Shown piece by piece: positions 1-9,282 of a DNA stretch of 64,000 nt (positions within the stretch are counted from its first letter, which is position 1; each line of letters opens with the position of its first letter). The translations under genes were made by a program, and so were the position numbers. The DNA is from Paenibacillus xylanivorans. GTDB taxonomy: Bacteria; Bacillota; Bacilli; Paenibacillales; Paenibacillaceae. A model generated the notes under the pieces. It worked only from the letters and a program-made list of their open reading frames with translations, did no database searches and was not told the origin of the DNA. The stretch is from NCBI RefSeq assembly GCF_001280595.1, contig NZ_LITU01000034.1, positions 19,374-83,373 of the forward strand. The letters are read 5' to 3'.

Positions 1-1272
1 ATCGACGGCAAGTTTAAGGCGGTTGTGGAAGAGATCGTGGAACGCCACAGCAAAAACCAGCCAGTTCTGGTAGGTACAGTGTCCATTGAGAACTCAGAGC
101 GTCTCTCTGACATGCTGAAGCGTCGTGGTGTTCGTCACCAGGTGTTGAATGCCAAGTATCACGCTGAAGAAGCGGAGATTATCACAGGAGCCGGACAAGC
201 GGGTGCAGTAACGATTGCAACCAACATGGCTGGACGGGGTACGGATATTATCTTGGGCGAAGGTGTAGCTGAAGTGGGCGGCCTTCATATCATCGGTACA
301 GAGCGTCATGAATCTCGTCGGATTGATAACCAGCTGCGTGGACGTGCAGGACGTCAGGGTGACCCGGGTTCTACACAGTTCTACCTGTCACTGGGTGATG
401 AACTGATGAGACGTTTTGGTGCAGACAATGTACTGAACATGATGGAGCGTCTTGGTTTTGAAGAAGACCAACCGATTGAGAGCCGGATGATTACCCGTGC
501 GGTAGAGTCGGCGCAAAAGCGGGTTGAAGGTAATAACTTTGACGTACGTAAAGTCGTTCTCCAATATGATGATGTTATGAACCAACAACGTGAAATTATA
601 TATAAACAGCGCCGCGAGGTGCTTGAGTCCGAGAATATCAAACAGATCGTTATGGATATGATCAAGCCTTCCATTGAACGAATCGTGGAAGCCCATTGTA
701 GTGACGATATTCCGGAAAACTGGGAACTACAGGAAGTTGCCGACTACATGAACAGCAAATTGCTGGATGAAGGCTCAGTAACGAAGGATGATCTGTGGGG
801 TAAGGAAGCAGAAGAGATTATCGACTTCCTGTTTGAGAAAGTTCAGAATAAGTACAATGCACGTGAAGAGCGAATTGGTGAAGAGATGGTTCGTGAGTTC
901 GAGAAAGTGGTTGTGCTCCGCGCAGTAGATAGCAAATGGATGGATCATATTGATGCGATGGATCAATTGCGTCAAGGTATCCACCTTCGTGCGTACGGCG
1001 GTACAGATCCGCTGCGTGAGTACCAGTTCGAAGGCTTCGAAATGTTCCATCAGATGATTGCTTCGATTCAGGAAGAAGTAGCAACTTATGTGATGAGAGC
1101 ACAAATCGAGAGCAACCAGGAGCGTCAAGCGGTTGTTGACGAAAGTCAGATCTCGACAAGCGGCGAACCTACGGAGAAACGTCCGGTAAAAGTGTCTGAC
1201 CAAATCGGACGTAACGATGCTTGTCCATGTGGCAGCGGTAAAAAGTTTAAACACTGCCACGGTCAAGAGTAG
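1..1272 (+). CDS. secA: SecA preprotein translocase ATPase, 3' part (5' end outside window)
   Basis: SecA is the ATPase motor that pushes unfolded preproteins through SecYEG. Only about the last 423 codons are present; the reading frame is open from base 1, so the gene is cut by the window edge and not truncated biologically. Visible are the second nucleotide-binding domain ([14 protein letters not shown], then [15 protein letters not shown]), the helical scaffold/wing region, and the C-terminal zinc-binding tail [12 protein letters not shown], which in the family contacts SecB or ribosome/phospholipid. Followed by prfB after 240 bases, the same order as in Bacillus subtilis. No clear terminator was seen between the two genes. 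Identification is secure. Confidence 0.97.
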   Translation: MDGKFKAVVEEIVERHSKNQPVLVGTVSIENSERLSDMLKRRGVRHQVLNAKYHAEEAEIITGAGQAGAVTIATNMAGRGTDIILGEGVAEVGGLHIIGTERHESRRIDNQLRGRAGRQGDPGSTQFYLSLGDELMRRFGADNVLNMMERLGFEEDQPIESRMITRAVESAQKRVEGNNFDVRKVVLQYDDVMNQQREIIYKQRREVLESENIKQIVMDMIKPSIERIVEAHCSDDIPENWELQEVADYMNSKLLDEGSVTKDDLWGKEAEEIIDFLFEKVQNKYNAREERIGEEMVREFEKVVVLRAVDSKWMDHIDAMDQLRQGIHLRAYGGTDPLREYQFEGFEMFHQMIASIQEEVATYVMRAQIESNQERQAVVDESQISTSGEPTEKRPVKVSDQIGRNDACPCGSGKKFKHCHGQE

Positions 1273-1512
1273 TCCTGTCTCAACTTAAATAGAATGACAT
1301 GAACGGCTCCTTGCAGCCGGGTATTCCAAATGATCAAGTGAAGGATGCATAACCTGTAATTGGTGCATAGTTATAACTATGTGACCATGATCATGGAGAA
1401 GAGGATTGCCGATATATAGGTAACCTAGGCTCCAAGGTGAAGCATCTGATACTTGATCTGGAGGAATGCCCTGGATGCGGGGAGCTTATCTTAATGAAAA
1501 GAGGAATTGCAC

Positions 1513-2626
1513 ATGATCGATCCAAGCGTGAAGCAGGACCTGCGTGAAATAGGCAAGAAACTAACAAATCTTAGGGGGTCTCTTTGACTTAGATCTTAAG
1601 CAAGAGATGATTGAGAACTTCGAAGTGAAGATGTCCGCCCCGGATTTCTGGGATGATAATGATAAGGCACAAGCCTTAATTGCCGAGCTGAACGCAGTGA
1701 AGGGCTCTGTGGACCAATACACCAAGTTGCAGCAGGATTATGACGATGCGGTGATGATGGCAGAGCTGGCCGACGAAGAAGGCGATGATGACCTGGCCGT
1801 GGAGATCGGCAACAGTGTAACAGCCATCGTGAGCAAGGTAGGTGAGTTCGAACTTCAGCTTCTCCTGAATCAGCCGTATGACAAGATGAATGCGATTCTG
1901 GAGCTTCACCCGGGTGCTGGTGGTACCGAATCACAGGACTGGGGACAGATGCTGATGCGGATGTACACGCGCTGGGCCGAGAAGCGTGGCTTCAAGGTTG
2001 AGGTGCTGGATTATCTGGCAGGAGATGAAGCAGGAATCAAGAGTGTCACGTTATCCATCAAGGGGCATAACGCTTATGGGTATCTGAAAGCCGAAAAGGG
2101 TGTCCACCGATTGGTGCGGATATCACCTTTTGACTCCTCTGGACGTAGGCATACTTCCTTCGTATCCTGTGATGTGGTTCCTGAGATTGATGACACGATT
2201 GAATTGGACATTCGAACAGAAGATCTCAAGATCGATACGTACCGTGCGAGTGGCGCAGGTGGACAGCATATCAACACCACCGACTCAGCCGTACGGATTA
2301 CTCACCTTCCAACAGGTGTGGTGGTAACGTGTCAGAATGAACGTTCACAGATCAAGAACCGTGAGCGGGCGATGACGATGCTCCGTTCGAAATTGTATGA
2401 GCGTAAAATAGAAGAACAAAAACAGCATCTGGACGAAATCCGAGGGGAACAGTCGGAAATTGCGTGGGGTAGCCAGATTCGCTCCTATGTGTTCCATCCC
2501 TATAGTATGGTAAAGGATCACCGTACGAGCGTAGAGACGGGAAACACTGGTGCAGTAATGGATGGCGACCTCGATGGATTCATCGATGGTTATTTGCGCA
2601 GCCAGATTAAAGTAGATACCGATTAA
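1513..2626 (+). CDS. prfB: Peptide chain release factor 2, with programmed +1 frameshift
   Basis: RF2 terminates translation at UGA and UAA. The first 24 codons start at ATG 1513 and end at an in-frame TGA (1585-1587); the remaining 346 codons are in the +1 frame from GAC 1586, giving 370 aa, the usual RF2 length. The slip site is canonical: an internal Shine-Dalgarno AGGGGG (1573-1578), then CTT TGA C. Low RF2 makes the ribosome slip on CTT and read on, so RF2 controls its own synthesis. The codon-recognition tripeptide SPF (in [11 protein letters not shown]) and the catalytic GGQ (in [11 protein letters not shown]) are both visible. An upstream AGAGGA serves as ribosome binding site. A prediction that starts at 1607 would miss the first 31 residues. 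Confidence 0.96.
1573..1588 (+). promoter_or_regulatory. RF2 +1 programmed frameshift site
   Basis: Sequence reads AGG GGG TCT CTT TGA C. The internal Shine-Dalgarno lies three bases before the CTT slip codon, followed by the in-frame TGA and a C, a poor termination context. This matches the known prfB autoregulatory frameshift signal. Confidence 0.95.
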
Positions 2627-2634
2627 TCAAAAGT

Positions 2635-2691
2635 TCCTGTATAGACCTGATACGTGTAGACGTATGCTGGTGTATATAGGGGCTTTTTTTT
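2635..2691 (+). terminator. Rho-independent terminator after prfB
   Basis: An imperfect long stem (2636-2680) with an inner perfect ATACGT/ACGTAT stem and GTAG loop is followed by eight T (2684-2691). It ends the secA-prfB transcript before the YitT-type gene. Confidence 0.8.
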
Positions 2692-2726
2692 GAGCATATA
2701 TACAAAAAAAAGGAGAGCACGATGAC

Positions 2727-3632
2727 ATGCAACAGCAACAGCAGTTACAAAATAATCGCAAAAAGAGGTTAACTACCCTCATTCCCCTGAACGGCCCATG
2801 GAGAAACGTTGTAGATACCGTATCCATCATATTAGGTTCGTTTTTGATCGCCGTGGCCTTTAATTTATTTTTACTTCCGAACCAGATTGCTTCAGGTGGG
2901 GTATCCGGGTTATCGATATTGGGCAAACAATGGCTGGGGCTTGAACCGGCATTCACCCAGTGGGCTATTAATATTCCGCTTCTGATCGCGGGTTTTCTCC
3001 TGATTGGCAAGCAGTATGGTATACGTTCTGTACTCGGCAGTATAGTACTTCCTCTGTTGGTATTTCTCACGAAAGACTGGGCTGTTCCAACAACGAATCC
3101 ACTGCTCGGTTCACTCTATGGAGGAATTGGGGTTGGTCTCGGAATTGGGATCGTCTATCGGGGGAGAGGTTCAACAGGAGGTATGAGTATCCTCGCCAGA
3201 ATCGTGCAAAAGTACAGTGGGCTGAGTTACTCTCTTTGCGTCGTGATGATGGATGCTACGGTCATTATTATGGCTGCCTTTGTACTGTCATTGGAACAGT
3301 CCCTCTTTGCTTTGATTGGGTTATACGTTACCGGAAAAGTTATTGATGCTGTCGAGATGGGGCTTGGTTACTCGAAGGTAGCTTACATTATTTCCAACCA
3401 GACCGAACCGATTACGAAGGTGATTTTGGATGATCTGGATCGCGGATTGACGAAGCTGGAGGCAAAAGGTGGCTACACCGACGATCAGCGAACCGTACTA
3501 ATGGTGGTCGTTGGACAGAATGAGGTGCCGAGACTAAAAGCTTTAATTCGGTCCGTGGACCCTGGGGCTTTTGTCATTATTAGCAATGCGCATGAAGTAC
3601 TGGGTGAAGGCTTTAAGCGTGGGGAATTGTAA
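2727..3632 (+). CDS. yvjA: YitT/YvjA family membrane protein with DUF2179 domain
   Basis: A 301-aa polytopic membrane protein. After a Gln-rich N-terminus it has about five to six hydrophobic helices (residues ~35-215) with the family motifs FNLFLLPNQIASGGVSGLS and GRGSTGGMSILARI. A soluble C-terminal DUF2179 domain follows (KGGYTDDQRTVLMVVVGQNEVPRLKALIRSVDPGAFVIISNAHEVLGEGF, residues ~245-300). The substrate of this family is not known. Its place directly after prfB matches yvjA of B. subtilis, hence the symbol. The start uses AGGAGA at 2711; an ATG five bases earlier is out of frame. Family assignment is sure, function is not. Confidence 0.85.
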   Translation: MQQQQQLQNNRKKRLTTLIPLNGPWRNVVDTVSIILGSFLIAVAFNLFLLPNQIASGGVSGLSILGKQWLGLEPAFTQWAINIPLLIAGFLLIGKQYGIRSVLGSIVLPLLVFLTKDWAVPTTNPLLGSLYGGIGVGLGIGIVYRGRGSTGGMSILARIVQKYSGLSYSLCVVMMDATVIIMAAFVLSLEQSLFALIGLYVTGKVIDAVEMGLGYSKVAYIISNQTEPITKVILDDLDRGLTKLEAKGGYTDDQRTVLMVVVGQNEVPRLKALIRSVDPGAFVIISNAHEVLGEGFKRGEL

Positions 3633-3737
3633 GGTACAGCGAGTAGGGCACTCTATAATTGAACTTAACATTCACTTGATAACGGAGATCAGTGTAGAGG
3701 TCTTTCGTTTAACTTTAAGCAAGTAAAGATATGATCT

Positions 3738-3795
3738 AAAAAAAGCAGGTACTCCTCCACCAGACATGGCTGGAAGGGAAGTACCTGCTTTTTGT
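3738..3795. terminator. Bidirectional terminator between yvjA and cls
   Basis: Stem GCAGGTACT/AGTACCTGC, flanked by A-run on the left and T-run on the right, between two convergent genes. It can serve both strands. Confidence 0.85.
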
Positions 3796-3854
3796 TTTGA
3801 CTTTTGAAACGAAAATCACTGTACTCCTTACTGTATCTACTATAACTAATGTAT

Positions 3855-5303
3855 CTACAGAATGGGAGACAGCAGACGAGAAATCGCTTCTTTAAATTTG
3901 ATCTTCACACTGCGTTTATTGTATTCATCAAGCGTCATCTCACGGGATACAAGAAGATCATGCTCAAATGTCTGCACAAGAGTAGTCGCAATCGCTTCAT
4001 CATACATAAATGCATTCACCTCAAAGTTCAGACGGAAGCTGCGGTAATCAATATTAGCGGTTCCCACGGATGCCACCATACTGTCGATAATGAGCGTTTT
4101 GGCATGAATAAAGCCGTTATCGTATATAAATACGGTTGCCCCTACTTTTAACAACTCACCGATATAAGATAGCGTAGCCCAATATACGAAGGCGTGATCC
4201 GGTTTATTTGGAATCATAATGCGAACATCGATCCCTGACAGGCATGCAAGACGAATGGCTTCGAATACACTGGCATCCGGGATAAAATAAGGCGTCTGAA
4301 TCAGAATGGAGTGTTTGGCTCCATTAATCATTTTTAGATAACTGTTCTTGATGTGCTCTGTCTCAGCATCCGGTCCGCTGGATACAATCTGCATGGCAGT
4401 TGTTCCTGTACCCTCAATATGAGGGAAATGCGCCGGAACATACGGGGTATCATGCTGCTTGGACGCTTCATTCCAATCGAGAAGAAAACGGGTCTGAAGT
4501 GCATGAACAGCGTTCCCTTGAATACGCAAATGAGTATCGCGCCAGTAACCGAACTTGGAATTCAAGCCGAGATATTCATCCCCTACATTAAACCCGCCTG
4601 TATATCCAAGGTTGCCATCAATGATGACGATTTTACGATGATTTCGGTAATTCATACGCAGGTTGATCAGACTGAATTTGGATGGGAAAAAGACTTCAAC
4701 CAAACCGCCTGCTTCGCGCAATTCTTTGAAAAAGCGTTTGGATACCCGCCGTGAGCCGAGTGCGTCATATAGCAGACGAACTTTGACGCCTTCCTTCGCT
4801 TTGCGGATGAGTGCATCCCGGATTCTTTTACCGAGTCGGTCACCTCTATAAATGTAGTATTGCACATGAACATGATCCTGCGCTGCCTCGATATCATCGA
4901 GCAACCGCTGGAATTTGTCTGTCCCGTCCGTGATAATTTCGACCGCATTGTCTTCGGTCAACAGAGCGTCGTTCTGCTTCAGGTTCATATAGATCATGTC
5001 CTGACTACTCTCTGTTGCTTGATTACGAAAGGGTGTTCGGTTGTCTTGCAGTTGATTAAGCTGGGCAGCAATGCGTTCTTCAAGCCCGAGCTTCTTGCGC
5101 TCTTTCCACTGGAAAAGCCGGTAGCGCGTCAGATTTTGCCCTGTTAATAGATAGAGTACAAACCCGAACACCGGAATAAAGTTCAAGACGAGCAGCCAAG
5201 CCCAGGATGCACTCGCATCCTTTCGTTCGAAGAAAACGACCGCTGCTGCGAAAATAATATTCAGGCCCAAGAGTACAACAAGTAAAATGGATTCGATATG
5301 CAC
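3855..5303 (-). CDS. cls: Cardiolipin synthase (phospholipase D superfamily)
   Basis: Joins two phosphatidylglycerol molecules into cardiolipin and glycerol at the membrane. The 482-aa protein has two N-terminal transmembrane helices (residues ~4-24 and ~33-53, the PLDc_N region) and two phospholipase D HKD motifs: H222-K224-D229 (NHRKIVIIDG) and H400-K402-D407 (IHAKTLIID), each followed by GG/GT-rich strands as in the family. The length equals that of bacterial ClsA. It is divergent from the arginine cluster and convergent with yvjA. The gene is intact. Confidence 0.93.
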   Translation of the reverse strand: MHIESILLVVLLGLNIIFAAAVVFFERKDASASWAWLLVLNFIPVFGFVLYLLTGQNLTRYRLFQWKERKKLGLEERIAAQLNQLQDNRTPFRNQATESSQDMIYMNLKQNDALLTEDNAVEIITDGTDKFQRLLDDIEAAQDHVHVQYYIYRGDRLGKRIRDALIRKAKEGVKVRLLYDALGSRRVSKRFFKELREAGGLVEVFFPSKFSLINLRMNYRNHRKIVIIDGNLGYTGGFNVGDEYLGLNSKFGYWRDTHLRIQGNAVHALQTRFLLDWNEASKQHDTPYVPAHFPHIEGTGTTAMQIVSSGPDAETEHIKNSYLKMINGAKHSILIQTPYFIPDASVFEAIRLACLSGIDVRIMIPNKPDHAFVYWATLSYIGELLKVGATVFIYDNGFIHAKTLIIDSMVASVGTANIDYRSFRLNFEVNAFMYDEAIATTLVQTFEHDLLVSREMTLDEYNKRSVKIKFKEAISRLLSPIL

Positions 5304-5333
5304 TGTAGTCCCCCATGTCTCATAATGACCATC

Positions 5334-5381
5334 ATGAATCCATTCATAAACCCTTCTCTCGTGTAGATTGAATATGAATTA
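5334..5381. promoter_or_regulatory. Candidate arginine-repressor (ARG-box-like) sites
   Basis: A perfect inverted repeat ATGAAT-CC-ATTCAT (5334-5347) resembles the ArgR/AhrC ARG box (ATGAATwwwwATTCAT type). A weaker related site, TTGAATATGAATTA (5368-5381), is centred 34 bases downstream and overlaps the possible -35 of a promoter TTGAAT-N17-TGTAAT (5368-5396). The pair sits in the divergent cls/argC region. It may act on either gene; resemblance only. Confidence 0.45.
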
Positions 5382-5502
5382 GACCCTGGTTGTAATGTTT
5401 CCTATAATACGTATTTTAGCAGAAGTATACGGGTTCGTCCGCAGATGTTGGAAAGATATGTTCGGGATACAACATTATTCGTGTTAAATTGATGGTAGAG
5501 TG

Positions 5503-5531
5503 TTGTATTTATATAACTAGAGTCGTATAAT
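5503..5531 (+). promoter_or_regulatory. Candidate sigma-A promoter of the arg cluster
   Basis: TTGTAT (5503-5508), 17-base spacer, TATAAT (5526-5531), about 100 bases upstream of the argC start. The 331-base gap 5304-5634 has no other gene. Confidence 0.6.
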
Positions 5532-5634
5532 AATACACAAATATGCATAGAAGCGACGGAATTGCTGTATGAATGCCTCATAGGGATATCAATACAGTAT
5601 AAGTAGCGCATACAACGAGATTGGGGGAGCGAGA

Positions 5635-6684
5635 GTGAATAACAAATTAAAAGTGGCAATCGTCGGTTCCACCGGCTACGGCGGGGTGGAGCTGATTCGT
5701 TTTTTCCAGAACCATCCGCAGGTTGAAATTACTTCAGTAATCTCTTCATCCAGCAGTGGTGAGTCCATCGCAGATGGATTCCCGCATTTGACGGACGTGA
5801 TTCTGAGGCCGCTCGACGGTGTAGACCCGGCTGAGATTGCAAGTCGTGCAGATCTGGTGTTCACAGCGACCCCGTCTGGTGTAAGCGCGAAGCTCGTTCC
5901 GAGCCTGCTTGAAGCAGGTCTTAAGGTCATCGATCTGTCTGGAGATTTCAGACTTAAGGATGGAACGGTGTATGAAGAGTGGTATAAACATCCAGCACCA
6001 TCTGCTTCATTGTTGGAACAGGCGGTATACGGTATGGCAGAGGTGTATGGGGACGAAGTGAAGGGCAAGAACTTTATTTCCAACCCAGGCTGCTACCCAA
6101 CGGCTACGTTACTCGGATTGATTCCAGCTGTTGAGGCGGGATGGAATGATTCTACCAGTATCATTATTGATGCCAAATCCGGCGTGTCGGGTGCGGGACG
6201 GGGAACAAGTCTGACGAATCATTATGCAGAAATGAATGAGAATTTCAAAGCATACAAACTCAATAAACATCAGCATATTCCCGAAATCGAGCAAGTGCTG
6301 GGCAATATCACTGGAACTCCAGTCACAGTAACGTTCACAACGCAGCTGGTGCCGATGACGCGTGGGATCATGAGTACGATGTACGCCAATCTAATTGGTG
6401 AACACAGTGACCGCGAAATCGTTGATCTGTACCGCAAATATTATGAGAATCGGCCTTTCGTGCGCGTACGTGAGCCGGGGATCTGGCCTTCAACGAAGGA
6501 AGTGTACGGATCGAACTATTGTGATATCGGATTTGCCGCTGATCCTCGTACAGGTCGTTTGACGATTATTTCGGTTATCGACAACCTGGTGAAAGGTGCA
6601 TCCGGGCAAGCCATTCAAAATATGAACCTGATGATGGGATGGGAGGAGAACCTCGGGCTGAACATGACGCCGGTATATCCATAA
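5635..6684 (+). CDS. argC: N-acetyl-gamma-glutamyl-phosphate reductase
   Basis: Reduces N-acetylglutamyl phosphate to the semialdehyde with NADPH, third step of arginine synthesis. The 349-aa protein starts with the Rossmann motif VGSTGYGG (residues 10-17) and carries the catalytic cysteine C153 in SNPGCYPT. GTG start at 5635 follows GGGGGAG at 5623-5629. First gene of a seven-gene arginine cluster all on the plus strand; a candidate promoter lies about 100 bases upstream. Length and motifs are normal for the family. Confidence 0.97.
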   Translation: MNNKLKVAIVGSTGYGGVELIRFFQNHPQVEITSVISSSSSGESIADGFPHLTDVILRPLDGVDPAEIASRADLVFTATPSGVSAKLVPSLLEAGLKVIDLSGDFRLKDGTVYEEWYKHPAPSASLLEQAVYGMAEVYGDEVKGKNFISNPGCYPTATLLGLIPAVEAGWNDSTSIIIDAKSGVSGAGRGTSLTNHYAEMNENFKAYKLNKHQHIPEIEQVLGNITGTPVTVTFTTQLVPMTRGIMSTMYANLIGEHSDREIVDLYRKYYENRPFVRVREPGIWPSTKEVYGSNYCDIGFAADPRTGRLTIISVIDNLVKGASGQAIQNMNLMMGWEENLGLNMTPVYP

Positions 6685-6800
6685 GGTTTTGAATTATTGG
6701 GAGAGCGTCTAGACGCAATTCCGGAACCATGTGGGGAAGGTCGATCAGGCAAAGCAAGCGGATAATCGGCATGCAGCCGAACGCATACGGGGGATAACAT

Positions 6801-8039
6801 ATGGGAACGAATGTGGAGCAACAGGCTTTTACGATAGTTGAGAACGGAACGATTGTAACCCCGCGCGGGTTTACTGCTGGCGGACTGCATTGTGGTTTGA
6901 AAAAAACATCTCGTAACGACATCGGTGCAATCCGCTGTGACGTGCCGGCAACTGCAGCTGCGGTGTATACAACGAACGTATTCCAGGCAGCACCTTTGAA
7001 AGTCACGCGTGAGAGCTTGAGCAATGGGCGCCTTCAGGCAGTCATCGTGAACAGTGGAAACGCCAATGCCTGTACCGGACAACAGGGTGAAGAGGATGCC
7101 TACGCCATGCGTACGGCGACTGCACGTGAACTGGGCGTAGCGGAAGAGGATGTTGCTGTCGCTTCCACAGGTGTCATTGGTGAATTGCTGAAGATGGACG
7201 CTGTGCACTCGGGGATTAGCGGACTTCCGGCACGCTTGGGCAAGGAAGCAGAAGAAGCGGAACATTTTTCCCAAGCTATTTTGACTACTGATCTGGTGAA
7301 AAAAGAAGCCTGCGTCGCCGTTGAGGTGAACGGCAAAACGATTACGATTGCAGGTGCTGCCAAGGGATCGGGGATGATTCATCCGAATATGGCAACCATG
7401 CTGGCCTTTATGACCTCGGATGCGGTCATTGGCGCAGAAGCGTTGCAGCGTCTGCTGCGCCAGGCGACGAATCATACTTTCAACATGATTACGGTGGATG
7501 GAGATACGAGCACGAACGACATGCTTGTAGCGATGTCCAGTGGACTGGCAGGAAACGAAGAGCTGACCACGGAGCATCCGGATTGGGAAGCTTTTGCTGC
7601 CGGATTTACTTATGTGTGCGAAGTGCTTGCCAAAGCCATTGCGCGCGATGGCGAAGGAGCAACCAAGCTGGTTGAGGTACAGGTAACGGGTGCGGTAAGT
7701 GATGAATCCGCGCAAGCCATTGCGAAGACCGTCATTGGATCGAGTTTGGTGAAATCCGCCATGTTTGGCGCTGATGCCAACTGGGGACGAATTATTGCAG
7801 CTGTAGGGCGCGCAGGACAGCCGGTGAACCCGGAGACGGTTGATATCCGTCTGGGAGAGATCTCTGTACTTGCTCAATCCCGTCCAGTCGTATTCGACGA
7901 AGAAGTGGCTCTGGCCTACTTGCAGACCGATACCGTACGCATTGTGGTCGATCTGAACCACGGCGAGGGAACAGCCATAGCTTGGGGCTGTGACCTGACG
8001 TACGACTATGTACGAATCAACGCGGCATACCGCACGTAA
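6801..8039 (+). CDS. argJ: Bifunctional ornithine acetyltransferase / N-acetylglutamate synthase
   Basis: Transfers the acetyl group from N-acetylornithine to glutamate, and in the bifunctional type also makes N-acetylglutamate from acetyl-CoA; this explains why no argA or argE is present in the cluster. The 412-aa precursor has the self-cleavage site HPNMATML; the family is cut between Ala198 and Thr199, Thr becoming the nucleophile. The oxyanion-hole region STGVIGELL (residues ~122-130) is also present. Preceded by a 116-base gap and a G-rich ribosome binding site. Whether it is mono- or bifunctional cannot be read from sequence alone. Confidence 0.96.
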   Translation: MGTNVEQQAFTIVENGTIVTPRGFTAGGLHCGLKKTSRNDIGAIRCDVPATAAAVYTTNVFQAAPLKVTRESLSNGRLQAVIVNSGNANACTGQQGEEDAYAMRTATARELGVAEEDVAVASTGVIGELLKMDAVHSGISGLPARLGKEAEEAEHFSQAILTTDLVKKEACVAVEVNGKTITIAGAAKGSGMIHPNMATMLAFMTSDAVIGAEALQRLLRQATNHTFNMITVDGDTSTNDMLVAMSSGLAGNEELTTEHPDWEAFAAGFTYVCEVLAKAIARDGEGATKLVEVQVTGAVSDESAQAIAKTVIGSSLVKSAMFGADANWGRIIAAVGRAGQPVNPETVDIRLGEISVLAQSRPVVFDEEVALAYLQTDTVRIVVDLNHGEGTAIAWGCDLTYDYVRINAAYRT

Positions 8040-8069
8040 TAAGTATTACGCATTTATTTTATTGAAGCT

Positions 8070-8094
8070 AACAGCTTCCTTATGAGAAGCTGTT
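8070..8094 (+). other. Hairpin after argJ
   Basis: AACAGCTTC (8070-8078) pairs perfectly with GAAGCTGTT (8086-8094). No T-run follows, so it is more likely a weak terminator, a processing or stabilising stem than a strong terminator. Confidence 0.5.
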
Positions 8095-8167
8095 TCGCAA
8101 ATATATAGAAAATGTATAAGGATTGAACTTTATTTGGTAGTTGATAACTGGCGAAGGCAGTGGAGAA

Positions 8168-8292
8168 GACGGAATCGATTCTGTAGAAGCGAAGCGTTCG
8201 CCTTTGTCTCCGGGTTTTACCCTCCAAAGAGGGTAATCGAAAAAACCTGGAGACAACAGCGATCAAAAGAACGATCCGGATTCGGAACGGTC
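8168..8292 (+). repeat. Structured intergenic repeat, copy 1 (upstream of argB)
   Basis: One of three related elements in the window. Main stem 8204-8218 (TTGTCTCCGGGTTTT) pairs with 8242-8256 with a single G-U. On top of it is a second stem ACCCTC/GAGGGT (8219-8224 and 8229-8234) with loop CAAA. A small hairpin GCGAA-GCG-TTCGC precedes it. Outer flanks (GAATC near 8172, GATTC near 8279) can pair. It fills most of the 321-base argJ-argB gap, ending about 70 bases before argB. No protein is encoded here with codon-like character. Confidence 0.75.
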
Positions 8293-8360
8293 AGCCATCG
8301 AATATCGCATCAATTAAGTGTTATGCCCTTTAGAACTTTTTAAACGAAAGGAGTGCCCTC

Positions 8361-9200
8361 ATGAATTCAACATTGCAAAATGAGAGTATCGGAACTGAGG
8401 CAGGTGCCGAGAAGCAGACGTTTGTTATGAAATGTGGAGGCAGCACACTGGCGGCATTGCCTGAATCCTTTTTTGCAGATCTGCGTGACTTGCAGTCCAA
8501 GGGAACTCAGCCTGTCATCGTGCATGGCGGCGGCCCGGCGATCTCGGATAATTTAGCGAAGCTGGGCATTGAGACCGAGTTCGTGAACGGATTGCGTAAA
8601 ACAACGGAACCTGTGCTGGATGTTGTGGAGATGGTTCTTGCAGGGAGTATTAACAAACAGATCGTACGCCTTATCCAACGTGTTGGTGGACGTGCGCTGG
8701 GTTTGTCGGGCGTGGACGGTGGTTTGATCCAGGCGAAACCGGTTAGCAACCATGCAGAGATTGGCTGGGTAGGTGACGTAACGGGCGTTAACGCAGAGAT
8801 TATTCAAGGTATCGTGGATATGGGCTATATGCCAGTTATCGCTCCAGTTGGTGTGGATGCATCTGGCCAGCGCTATAACATCAATGCGGATACAGCCGCA
8901 GGTGCGGTAGCTTCCCATCTCGGAGTTAGCCGGATGATTGTAGTAACCGATGTTCCTGGCATCATGAAGACCGCAGGCGGCGAGAAAAAAGTATTGGCAA
9001 CTGTCTCCGTACAGGAGATTGAAGATATGATTCAAACCGGAGAAATCTATGGCGGTATGATTCCAAAGGTGCGTGCAGCGATCGCCTGTATTCAAGGGAA
9101 AGTGCGTGAGGTCATCATTGTAGACGGCAGCGAACCACAGATCCTGAGCCGTGTGCTTGGCGGAGAAACGATCGGAACCCGAATTATCCGTATGCAGTAA
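8361..9200 (+). CDS. argB: N-acetylglutamate kinase
   Basis: Phosphorylates N-acetylglutamate with ATP, the second step of arginine synthesis. The 279-aa protein shows the amino-acid-kinase signatures MKCGGSTL (residues ~24-31), VIVHGGGPAISDNLAKLGI, the acetylglutamate-binding FVNGLRKTTEPVLDVVEMVLAGSINKQIV, and YNINADTAAGAVASHL plus GGMIPKV in the C-terminal half. The first ~22 residues precede the conserved core. AAAGGAG at 8347-8353 supports the ATG. Separated from argJ and argD by gaps that each carry one copy of the structured repeat. Confidence 0.97.
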   Translation: MNSTLQNESIGTEAGAEKQTFVMKCGGSTLAALPESFFADLRDLQSKGTQPVIVHGGGPAISDNLAKLGIETEFVNGLRKTTEPVLDVVEMVLAGSINKQIVRLIQRVGGRALGLSGVDGGLIQAKPVSNHAEIGWVGDVTGVNAEIIQGIVDMGYMPVIAPVGVDASGQRYNINADTAAGAVASHLGVSRMIVVTDVPGIMKTAGGEKKVLATVSVQEIEDMIQTGEIYGGMIPKVRAAIACIQGKVREVIIVDGSEPQILSRVLGGETIGTRIIRMQ

Positions 9201-9282
9201 GGCGCGATCTTGTGATTACAGATAAATCAACATTATGTACATGGCATTTTTTATATAAGATGAACTGGACATGACACGATAA

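Noticed and set aside
1585..1587. In-frame TGA near the start of prfB as a sequencing error or pseudogene
   Set aside because: The surrounding AGGGGG...CTTTGAC is the conserved RF2 frameshift signal.
5304..5634. T-box or amino-acid riboswitch ahead of argC
   Set aside because: No T-box motif (GGTGGNACCGCG) or terminator/antiterminator pair was found.
6615..7961. 448-aa open frame on the minus strand
   Set aside because: It runs antisense over argJ, has no domain pattern or ribosome binding site and shows composition (Cys, His, Arg-rich) typical of a shadow frame.
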